In this document: positions 1-5,104 of the stretch, piece by piece
Layout: every line of letters starts with the position of its first letter
Position numbering within the stretch: position 1 is the first letter of the stretch
The notes under the pieces: generated by a model
What the model was told of the DNA's origin: nothing
The model's input: the letters and a program-made list of their open reading frames with translations, nothing else
Databases searched by the model: none
Translations under genes and position numbers: made by a program
Source of the DNA: Streptosporangiaceae bacterium
Lineage (GTDB): Bacteria > Actinomycetota > Actinomycetes > Streptosporangiales > Streptosporangiaceae
Assembly: GCA_030052355.1 (NCBI GenBank)
Contig: JASIGS010000220.1
Span: 1-5,104, forward strand
DNA length: 5,104 bases
Reading direction: 5' to 3'

Positions 1-80
1 GCCGCGAAGGTTGACTTGCCGGAGCCGGATGCGCCGACGAGGACCACCAGGCTGAGCTCGGGAACTCTTAGCGTGCTCAC
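1..80 (-). CDS. pnkp: Polynucleotide kinase-phosphatase (Pnkp), N-terminal fragment, RNA repair
   Basis: Only the first 26 codons lie in the window; the gene continues past the left edge. Translation from the GTG at 80-78 begins MSTLRVPELSLVVLVGASG and then gives a P-loop, GASGSGKST at residues 16-24 (GxxGxGKS with Lys22 and Ser23), preceded by a hydrophobic beta strand. A P-loop this close to the N-terminus fits the kinase module of bacterial Pnkp, which in the known family is followed by a metallophosphoesterase-type phosphatase and an adenylyl-transferase ligase. Those later domains are not visible here. The start is fixed by a 4-nt GTGA overlap with the hen1 stop codon, which suggests translational coupling; no separate strong ribosome binding site is seen. 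The P-loop alone could belong to many NTPases. The assignment rests on the P-loop plus the hen1 neighbour, since the two genes are typically paired. In the known system Pnkp prepares the broken 5'-OH and 2',3'-cyclic phosphate ends and seals them. Confidence 0.8.
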   Translation of the reverse strand, partial: MSTLRVPELSLVVLVGASGSGKSTFA

Positions 81-1522
81 CGGCTGAACACCGCCAGCTG
101 CGTCGGGCACCCGAGGCCCGCCTGGTCCGGCCCGATGCCCGACAGCGCCACCTCGTACCCGAACCGGCGAGCCACGCCGTCCGCCCAGTCCCGCAGCTTC
201 GGCCTGGTCCACTCGAGCCGGTGGTCGGCGTGCCGGAACCGGCCGGCGGGCAGGCCATCGAACAGCACGTTGTACTCGGCGTTCGGCGTCGTCACGAGCA
301 CGGTGCCGGGCCGGGCGTAACCGAACAGCGCCTGCTCGAAGGCGCCGAGCCGGCCCGGGTCGATGTGCTCGATGACCTCGACCAGCGCGGCGGCGTCGAA
401 GCCGCGCAGCCGGGGGTCCGAGTAGGTCAGCGAGCCGTGCAGCAGCTCTACCCGCTCCCTGGCGCGCGGTGCCATCTCGTCCAGGTGCAGCCGCCTGGAT
501 GCCGCCTGCAGTGCGTTGTGGGACACGTCGACGCCGGTGACCTGCCGGATCTGGCCCAGCTTGAGCAGTTCGGCGATCAGCTTTCCCGATCCGCAGCCCA
601 GGTCGGCGACCCGCTCGGCGCCGGCCGCGGCGATCGCGGCCGCGACCGCGGCGACCCGCTGCTCGCTGAGTGGCGGCTCCTTTGGGTCAGCCCCGGCATC
701 TCCGCTACGGCTCGAGATCCGCTCCGCGACCTGCTCGGCAGCGTCGTTCTCCTCGTCGGCGCGATCCGGGTCGGCCCCGTCGTCGGCCATCAGGCGGGCA
801 AGCGCCGCCCTGGTGAGCTGCCGGTCGTGCCGCAGGTACCGCCGGGAGATCAGTTCCCGGTCCGGATGCCCGGCGAGCCACCGGCCGCCGCGTCGCAGCA
901 GCTTGGCCACCTCGTCCGTCCCGGCAAAGTAGTGCTTGTCATCATCGAGGACCGGGAGCAGCACGTAGAGGTGCTCGAGCGCGTCCCGAATGGTGAGCGT
1001 GCCGGTGAGACTGACTGTCAGGTAGCTGCTGTCGCCCCAGTCCGTGAACCGAGCGTCCAGCGGGATTGGCTGAGCCGCCACCTCGTAACGCAGTGGCTCG
1101 AACAGCCTCCGTAGCACGGGTTCACCGCCGCGGCAGGGCAGCACCGGGATGCCGATCTCCAGGGGGATGGGCTGGCTGGCCAGCTCGGGCCGTTCCTTGC
1201 TCCGGCCCGTCATCGCGGTGCTGAACAGCCGGCCGAGCGCAACGGACAGGAAGGACGAAGCAGCGTAAGGCCGGTCATTCACGTACTGCGCGAGGTCCGC
1301 GGGCGCAGCGTGTGCCCGGCTGCGCCTGACCAGGCCCACCGGGTCGATCTCCAGCAGTACGGCTGCCTGGCAGCGGTGCTCGCCGGCCACCGGGTAGAAG
1401 ACGTGCGCGATGCCGAAGCCGAATTCGGCGGTGTGGTGGGCGGCCGGGTTCTTGTGCAGCAGGTACCCGAGGTCGGTGGCCGGGGCGTGCGAGGTAGCGA
1501 TCGTCAGCAGCAACGCCGTCAC
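77..1522 (-). CDS. hen1: Hen1, bacterial 3'-terminal RNA ribose 2'-O-methyltransferase
   Basis: This complete 481-residue protein is the usual size for bacterial Hen1. The N-terminal half (about 1-235) opens with TIATSHAPATDLGYLLHKNP, a hallmark of the family; in characterised homologues this half activates the ligase of Pnkp. A polar, acidic linker (about 246-285) leads to a C-terminal SAM-dependent methyltransferase domain. There I see motif I DLGCGSGK at 307-314, the acidic end of strand 2 at Asp332 (GVDVS), the Hen1 signature EVIEH at 382-386 whose Glu382, Glu385 and His386 correspond to the metal ligands, TTPNAEYN at 411-418, and FRHADHRLEWTR at 429-440 carrying the further metal-binding His (431 or 434). 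All catalytic elements look intact. The enzyme methylates the 2'-OH of the 3'-terminal nucleotide at a cut RNA end in the cytoplasm, before Pnkp seals it. The GTG start is supported by the family N-terminus following directly; the ribosome binding site is weak. The stop overlaps the pnkp start by 4 nt. Confidence 0.95.
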   Translation of the reverse strand: MTALLLTIATSHAPATDLGYLLHKNPAAHHTAEFGFGIAHVFYPVAGEHRCQAAVLLEIDPVGLVRRSRAHAAPADLAQYVNDRPYAASSFLSVALGRLFSTAMTGRSKERPELASQPIPLEIGIPVLPCRGGEPVLRRLFEPLRYEVAAQPIPLDARFTDWGDSSYLTVSLTGTLTIRDALEHLYVLLPVLDDDKHYFAGTDEVAKLLRRGGRWLAGHPDRELISRRYLRHDRQLTRAALARLMADDGADPDRADEENDAAEQVAERISSRSGDAGADPKEPPLSEQRVAAVAAAIAAAGAERVADLGCGSGKLIAELLKLGQIRQVTGVDVSHNALQAASRRLHLDEMAPRARERVELLHGSLTYSDPRLRGFDAAALVEVIEHIDPGRLGAFEQALFGYARPGTVLVTTPNAEYNVLFDGLPAGRFRHADHRLEWTRPKLRDWADGVARRFGYEVALSGIGPDQAGLGCPTQLAVFSR

Positions 1523-1615
1523 CCCGATCTGAGTCGCCCGCAGGCGTCAGGTTAGCCCACCGGGCTCAGCCAGGCGCGGCATTAACCGCCGCCTGCCGGG
1601 CGGAGCGGGGCCAGT

Positions 1616-2614
1616 TCAGCGCTGCAGCGTGGCCTGCGTGATGGCCGTCGCGGCCGCTGCGGCCGCGGCCCTGACCAGCGAGATGCCCGCGGCCTCTGTC
1701 CTGTTGCCGGCGGACAGCACGGCGATCAGCAACTGCTGTCCGCCGTGGCTGACCACGCCCACTGAGCTGATCACCCACTGCACCGGGTCGGGCAGCCAGC
1801 CGTTCCTTATCGCCATGCCGGAACCGGACGTTGCGGCTGCGGAGACACCCCACCGCTGGCCGGGCATGGCGCCCTCCATCAGGCGCAGCGCGTAGTCCCG
1901 GGCCGCGGCGTGTAGCGGGGAACGAGCCGACGTCAGGTCCTCGAGCAGGCGGAGCTGGTCGGTAGCCGTGGTGCTCGTCAGGCCCCAGTAACCGTCGGCA
2001 TTAAGCCTGGTGTTCCGCAGGCCAAGCGTCTTGTTGGCCGCCGCCAGGCCCGGCTGCCCGCCTTCGTCGTCCCAGATGCCGTTGGCTGCGACGTTGTCGC
2101 TGTATTGCATCATGTCCGTGGCGAGGCCGGCCTCGGCGGAGCCGGGCTGCATGCCCGCCTGCTGCTGCTGCAGTAAAAGACCGACAAGCATGTCGAGGTT
2201 CTCGATGCTCGCGGCGTGGATGCGGAGCCAGCCGTGGTAGACGGCCTGCGCGCCGGTGGTCTCGTTGAGTATCGCAACCGCGAAGCTTCCGCCGTCGCTG
2301 CGCGCGAAGGGCGCGAGCGCGGCCGCGAGCTTGGAGTCGGGGCTGGGCGGACGCGCGGCCGGACGCCCGTGCTGGCCCGAACGGCCGGCCTTCGGCTGCC
2401 CCGTTCCTGAGCGCCCGGCGGCCGGACTCGAGGCGGCTGCGGCAGGCCCGCCGGGCACCGCGGCGCCAACCTCGTTCGCCTGGGCGGCCGCCACCGACAC
2501 GACCACGACGTATCCAGCCATGAGCGTGAATACGAGCGCGAACACGCACTGCTCCCAGAGGCGTAGCCTGCCCGCGTGAGCAGGCACCCGCCGGGCCTCC
2601 AACACAGGAAACAC
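1616..2614 (-). CDS. Membrane-anchored class A beta-lactamase-like serine hydrolase homologue, probably catalytically impaired
   Basis: The 332-residue protein has a short cytoplasmic N-terminus rich in Arg, one hydrophobic segment (about 22-44, ending AAAQA, so either a signal anchor or a cleaved signal), a Pro/Ala/Gly/Ser-rich linker (about 47-95) and an extracytoplasmic domain (96-332) that resembles actinobacterial class A beta-lactamase-like hydrolases. The SDN motif is kept at 172-174, as are the helix around YALRLMEGAM and the C-terminal strands near NGWLPDPVQWVISSVG. The SxxK position reads SIEN (Ser136 to Asn139), so the general-base lysine is absent, and the KTG-like motif reads RNG (270-272). 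I infer low or no hydrolase activity and perhaps a ligand-binding role at the cell envelope; antibiotic resistance is unlikely. The GTG start has a purine-rich GGGGG 6 nt upstream. An alanine-rich C-terminus (316-323) is encoded by GC-only DNA. The gene ends 93 bp before hen1 on the same strand, so co-transcription is possible. Confidence 0.8.
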   Translation of the reverse strand: MFPVLEARRVPAHAGRLRLWEQCVFALVFTLMAGYVVVVSVAAAQANEVGAAVPGGPAAAASSPAAGRSGTGQPKAGRSGQHGRPAARPPSPDSKLAAALAPFARSDGGSFAVAILNETTGAQAVYHGWLRIHAASIENLDMLVGLLLQQQQAGMQPGSAEAGLATDMMQYSDNVAANGIWDDEGGQPGLAAANKTLGLRNTRLNADGYWGLTSTTATDQLRLLEDLTSARSPLHAAARDYALRLMEGAMPGQRWGVSAAATSGSGMAIRNGWLPDPVQWVISSVGVVSHGGQQLLIAVLSAGNRTEAAGISLVRAAAAAAATAITQATLQR

Positions 2615-2862
2615 CCGTTTCCCCCGCTTGCCCGTTAACCCTCGCTCAGCACGCGTATACGGCCGCCCGCCCCGTTACTTCGCTATATGAGCCGTTCCGC
2701 GATAACACGGCCTGCGAGGGTGAAAAGTACTTGTTATTTCAATGCCATTGTTTGCACGACAGTACCAGGCATGAGCAGCGTTTCCCAGAGTGCTTTTGAG
2801 CACCGAATTGAAACTGTTACGCGCCAGTCATTGTGGTCGACTTTTAACGTGATTGGCAGGCT
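2615..2862. other. AT-rich intergenic interval, no gene seen
   Basis: These 248 bp separate the stop of the DUF347 gene from the start of the beta-lactamase-like gene. From about 2701 to 2860 I count 77 G or C in 160 bases, about 48%, far below the flanking genes. It must hold the promoter of the beta-lactamase-like gene unless that gene is read from upstream, but I could not pick out a convincing -35/-10 pair on the minus strand. Small symmetric elements are present: the 8-bp palindrome AAGTACTT at 2725-2732, CAATG-C-CATTG at 2740-2750, and a 5-bp stem GTGCT/AGCAC with a 4-nt loop at 2790-2803 that could help end transcription from the DUF347 gene. No tRNA, transposase remnant or coding frame with the expected GC-rich third positions is visible. 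Confidence 0.6.
2621..2625 (-). promoter_or_regulatory. Candidate ribosome binding site for the beta-lactamase-like gene
   Basis: On the minus strand a run of five G, followed by AAACGG, stands 6 nt before the GTG at 2614-2612. It is a purine-rich Shine-Dalgarno-like match that favours this GTG over the in-frame GTG codons at residues 4 and 10. A G-run in a GC-rich genome can arise by chance, so the support is modest. Confidence 0.35.
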
Positions 2863-3693
2863 TCATGCCCGATGCCGGGCGCGCGCCGGCGCCTGCTGCA
2901 CCTGGTCGGTACGGCCGGCACCGTCCACCCCGGAGAGCGCCATGTACGCCACCACGGCGACGAGCGGCACCAGCAGCACAATCGCGACCACACCACGCCC
3001 CCAGCCGAGGCCGCCCAGGCTGTGCGAGACGCCAAGCCAGTCAGCGATCGAGGCACCGAGCGGCCTGGTGAGCGTGTAAGCGAACCAGAAGCCCAGCACC
3101 GGGTTCATGTGCAGGCGCCAGTATCCGACGAGCGGGATCAGGATCAGGACAAAGAACAGCACTGCCGACTTGAAGTAGCCCAACTTGAGCGGGGTCGCGA
3201 CCAGGTCGCCCAGCGCTGTCCCGAGGGCGAACGTGGCGCCGACGGTCAGCCAGTAAAAGACCTCACGCCGCCAGGTGGTGATGCTGTGGATAGACAGCGT
3301 CCCCTCGGTCAGGTACCAGGCAACCATGACCACGACGACGCAGAACGCGTACAGCAGCGTGGTCTGCCAGTACGGCAGTCCCACGACCACGTGCAGGCCG
3401 TCGGCGGCCATCGTGCCGGTGACGCTGACCGCCGCGACGGCGAACCAGTACACCCAGACCCGGTACCGCCTGACACTGAACTGCAGGGCAAGCGCGACGA
3501 TCAGCAGCACCGCGCCGAAGGCGCCGTCCTTGAAGGTGCCATAGCGCATGTAGAAGAAGTCGGAGGTGGCCTCGCCCTGTCCGGTAGAGATGATCTTGGC
3601 GATCCAGAACCAGGCGACGATGATCGGCGGGACCTTGACGGCAGCTTGCTGGACCGGCACCCGCACCCGGGGCGCCAGGTTCTCGCTCGTCAT
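2863..3693 (-). CDS. DUF347/COG4705-type membrane protein with four internal repeats, function unassigned
   Basis: The 276-residue protein is strongly hydrophobic, with about eight transmembrane segments after a short polar N-terminus and before a polar, Arg-rich tail (about 257-276). It matches the DUF347 pattern of four repeats, each with two membrane segments: KVPPIIVAWFWIAKI at 20-34 followed by GEATSD (40-45), WFAVAAVSVTGTMAAD (83-98), WLTVGATFALGTALGD (148-163), and FWFAYTLTRPLGASIAD (202-218). Each repeat starts at an aromatic residue and ends at an Asp (45, 98, 163, 218), within or just after the membrane segment. The family signature EGTLSIHSITTWRREVFYW (130-148) sits between repeats two and three. 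The conserved buried acids suggest transport of a cation or small solute, but that is inference and I assign no substrate. The ATG at 3693 has no clear Shine-Dalgarno; a TATGGC element 11 nt upstream could mean a very short or absent leader. The gene is separated from the upstream kinase gene by a terminator-like hairpin, so it is probably transcribed alone. Confidence 0.85.
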   Translation of the reverse strand: MTSENLAPRVRVPVQQAAVKVPPIIVAWFWIAKIISTGQGEATSDFFYMRYGTFKDGAFGAVLLIVALALQFSVRRYRVWVYWFAVAAVSVTGTMAADGLHVVVGLPYWQTTLLYAFCVVVVMVAWYLTEGTLSIHSITTWRREVFYWLTVGATFALGTALGDLVATPLKLGYFKSAVLFFVLILIPLVGYWRLHMNPVLGFWFAYTLTRPLGASIADWLGVSHSLGGLGWGRGVVAIVLLVPLVAVVAYMALSGVDGAGRTDQVQQAPARARHRA

Positions 3694-3740
3694 GGCGCCA
3701 GGATGCCATAGGCCCGGCGCTGCTTCCGACGCCAGTTAGG

Positions 3741-3773
3741 AGAAATATGCCGGAACGGTCCAGGCCGTTCCGG
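3741..3773 (-). terminator. Intrinsic terminator-like hairpin downstream of the kinase gene
   Basis: A perfect 9-bp inverted repeat, CCGGAACGG at 3750-3758 and CCGTTCCGG at 3765-3773, encloses a 6-nt loop. Read on the minus strand it starts 6 nt after the TAG stop of the kinase gene and is followed by GCATATTTCTCC, a T-rich stretch that is rare in this sequence. Position, symmetry and tail fit Rho-independent termination of the kinase transcript and insulation of the DUF347 gene. The tail is not a pure T run, as is common in actinomycetes. Confidence 0.7.
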
Positions 3774-3779
3774 GCTGCC

Positions 3780-4751
3780 CTAGCCGACGCTGCCGGGAGT
3801 TCCGTCCGCTAGCCCGGCCATGATTTTGGCCACCGATCGCCAGGCTACTTCGGCGTCCGCTGACCGTTCGTGCGGGCCACGGAACCAGGCAAGGAACTCT
3901 GCCAGGTCGTCCAGGTCCCAGCGCAGCCGGTAGAAGGAGAGTGCCAGCTCGCTGACCGTGCGACCGGTGAGCCGCGCGTACTGGGCAGCCTCGGCACCGG
4001 AGTCCGAGACGATCCACCACAGGTCCCGCTCGGGCGGGGCCAGTCCGACTAGGTCCCAGTCGATGAGCAGCAGCCCGTCGCCGGTGCGGATGAGGTTGCC
4101 GGAATGCGGCTCGCCGTGCGTGATCACCAGCTCACCGGCGGAGGCGGTAACCTCCGCGGTGAGCTCGTCGAAGACGTCCAGCGTCTTGGCCAGGCTCGCC
4201 GCGTGCTCGTTCACCAGTTCCCGTGCGGGCTCGCCGTACGGACCGGTCTGCCACGACCCGGCACGTTCCCGCAATGAAGCTTCGATGACGGCTCGATCAC
4301 GCAGCGCCAGGGACCTGACCGGCACGTCGCCTGTCTCCACGCGGACGGTATGCAGGCGCGCCAGCATTCCGGTGAGCGCCACCCGGTCCGTCGCGCTCAG
4401 GGGATCGCCCCAGCTGCCGGGGGTCCCGTCAATGAAAGCTGACAGCGTGAGCGCGTATCGCGAGCCGACCCGGCAGGCAGCACGGCCGGACACGGCCGGC
4501 ACCGGGGCGACCACGAACTCCAGGCCCGCCCGCGCCAGCCGGACCGCCGTGGACATGGCCTGCTCCACGCCGTACCTGGCCAGGTCACTGGCCGTCACGA
4601 ACCAGTGGCCGCCGTCGGCGTCGTCCGCCTCCCAGTGATAGCCGCCGAACCCGACCGGGGCGTAGCGAAGATCGGTAACGGTGAGGTCCCAGTGCCGCGC
4701 CAGCGCGGCGGCGACCTGGGCGTCTGCCAGGCCTTCGGGGCGCTCCCTCAC
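3780..4751 (-). CDS. Aminoglycoside phosphotransferase (APH)-fold kinase family protein
   Basis: From the GTG at 4751 the protein has 323 residues; an in-frame GTG at 4802 would add 17. I prefer 4751 because the protein then starts MRERPEGLADAQVAAALARHW, which resembles the usual N-terminus of actinobacterial homologues, whereas the 17 extra residues look unstructured; neither start has a strong ribosome binding site. Numbering from 4802, a glycine loop lies at 49-55 (PVGFGGY), the catalytic loop is HGEPHSGN at 229-236 (the family Brenner-type loop with Glu231 where most APH enzymes have Asp), and the metal-binding DFG-like motif is IDWD at 247-250, followed by APPERDLWWI (255-264). The strand that normally carries the ATP-binding Lys reads WFVTASDL and shows no Lys. 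It probably transfers phosphate from ATP to an unknown small molecule in the cytoplasm. Nothing shows drug resistance; some relatives act in metabolism. It ends just before the terminator-like hairpin. Confidence 0.85.
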   Translation of the reverse strand: MRERPEGLADAQVAAALARHWDLTVTDLRYAPVGFGGYHWEADDADGGHWFVTASDLARYGVEQAMSTAVRLARAGLEFVVAPVPAVSGRAACRVGSRYALTLSAFIDGTPGSWGDPLSATDRVALTGMLARLHTVRVETGDVPVRSLALRDRAVIEASLRERAGSWQTGPYGEPARELVNEHAASLAKTLDVFDELTAEVTASAGELVITHGEPHSGNLIRTGDGLLLIDWDLVGLAPPERDLWWIVSDSGAEAAQYARLTGRTVSELALSFYRLRWDLDDLAEFLAWFRGPHERSADAEVAWRSVAKIMAGLADGTPGSVG

Positions 4752-4829
4752 GCCGCATGATGGTTCCAGACCGCGGTATTGGCGGGCAACTGACTTAGGC
4801 ACCCAGGCCGGTACGGCATTCTTGACCGC

Positions 4830-5104
4830 ATGACCACGTCAGCTCGCGCGGCGGCACCACGGCGCGGATCCGCGCCGGGGCCGTCCGCAGGGATGACCTC
4901 GCGAGCCGACAGCATCTGGTGGCTGGTGGCAGTCTGCGCCGCGTTTTCCGTCCTTCAGCTGGTGTTCGTTGCCCCGCACCTGCTGCTGAGCTGGGACGAG
5001 GTCGTATACGTCAGCCAGGTGAGCGGCCACGCGCCCGCTGCCTACTTCGACCCGGCGCGGGCGCGCGGGGTCCCGCTCCTGGTCGCACCGGTCGCGATGC
5101 TGAC
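4830..5104 (+). CDS. Polytopic membrane protein, probable GT-C-type glycosyltransferase, N-terminal fragment
   Basis: An open frame starts at ATG 4830-4832 and runs off the right edge after 91 complete codons. A polar, Arg/Ala/Pro-rich N-terminus (1-26) precedes one transmembrane segment (about 29-50), then LSWDEVVYVSQ (53-63) with an Asp-Glu pair (56-57) just outside the first membrane segment, then YFDPARARGVPLLVAPVAM (72-90), which begins a second hydrophobic stretch. An acidic pair in the first loop after the first membrane helix, followed by an Arg-Gly and a new helix, is typical of the GT-C fold of polyprenyl-sugar-dependent glycosyl- and mannosyltransferases. The remaining membrane segments are outside the window, so the class is tentative; an uncharacterised integral membrane protein is the alternative. 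The ATG at 4893 (residue 22) is another possible start: it would leave just a few residues before the membrane helix. The gene is divergent from the kinase gene, with 78 bp between the preferred starts, so the two may share a regulatory region. Confidence 0.7.
   Translation, partial: MTTSARAAAPRRGSAPGPSAGMTSRADSIWWLVAVCAAFSVLQLVFVAPHLLLSWDEVVYVSQVSGHAPAAYFDPARARGVPLLVAPVAML

Noticed and set aside
221..1114. Long plus-strand open frame of 297 codons opposite hen1
   Set aside because: It is antisense to a clearly recognisable gene; the protein is low-complexity, rich in Gly, Val, Gln and Arg, typical of a mirror frame in high-GC DNA, with no recognisable domain.
1554..1566. Hairpin AGCCC/GGGCT between the lactamase-like gene and hen1 as a terminator
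   Set aside because: Only a 5-bp stem with a 3-nt loop and no T-rich tail; such stems are frequent by chance in GC-rich DNA.
1616..2614. A beta-lactamase antibiotic resistance gene
   Set aside because: The SxxK lysine and the KTG motif are not intact, and this branch of serine-hydrolase relatives is common in actinomycete chromosomes without a resistance role.
2867..2880. Stem GCCCG/CGGGC at the 3' end of the DUF347 gene
   Set aside because: It lies within the coding sequence, is short, and has no T-rich tail on the minus strand.
2687..3079. Plus-strand open frame starting in the AT-rich interval
   Set aside because: It lacks the GC-rich third positions of genuine genes here, has no recognisable motif, and runs antisense into the DUF347 coding region.
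2872..3711. Plus-strand open frame of 279 codons opposite the DUF347 gene
   Set aside because: The product is rich in Asp, Arg, His and Gln with no motif, while the minus strand encodes a coherent four-repeat membrane protein.
3780..4802. An aminoglycoside resistance gene
   Set aside because: The fold family is broad, the catalytic loop differs from known resistance enzymes, and no resistance or mobile genes lie nearby.
4752..4829. Divergent promoter pair between the kinase gene and the plus-strand membrane gene
   Set aside because: A promoter region is expected here, but I could not find -35 and -10 elements with acceptable match and spacing on either strand.

Overview
The window reads as chromosome of a high-GC actinomycete, of the Streptomyces / Streptosporangiales type. 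The genes are strongly GC-rich with G or C in most third codon positions, GTG starts are common, and several protein families here are mainly seen in Actinobacteria. This placement comes from composition and remembered families, not from a database search.

Layout, left to right: (1) 1-80, minus strand, the first 26 codons of a gene running off the left edge, with a P-loop near its N-terminus. By context it is the RNA-repair enzyme Pnkp. (2) 77-1522, minus, a complete bacterial Hen1 (RNA 3'-terminal 2'-O-methyltransferase) overlapping the Pnkp start by 4 nt. (3) 1616-2614, minus, a membrane-anchored class A beta-lactamase-like serine-hydrolase homologue in which the SxxK lysine is asparagine. 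(4) 2615-2862, an AT-rich (about 48% GC) non-coding interval. (5) 2863-3693, minus, a multi-pass membrane protein of the DUF347/COG4705 four-repeat family. (6) 3741-3773, a perfect 9-bp hairpin with a T-rich tail that should terminate the next gene. (7) 3780-4751 (possibly to 4802), minus, an aminoglycoside-phosphotransferase-fold kinase. (8) 4830-5104, plus, the start of a divergent membrane protein that looks like a GT-C glycosyltransferase and runs off the right edge.

The clear functional unit is hen1-pnkp. In characterised bacteria Pnkp and Hen1 form a complex that heals, 2'-O-methylates and reseals RNA cut by ribotoxins, so the repaired junction resists a second cut. The serine-hydrolase homologue lies 93 bp upstream of hen1 on the same strand and could be co-transcribed, but nothing shows a functional link. 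The DUF347 protein, the kinase and the divergent membrane protein look like independent transcription units. I found no CRISPR array, tRNA, rRNA, insertion sequence or phage gene. I see no wholly new system here; the most unusual point is the apparently dead beta-lactamase fold.
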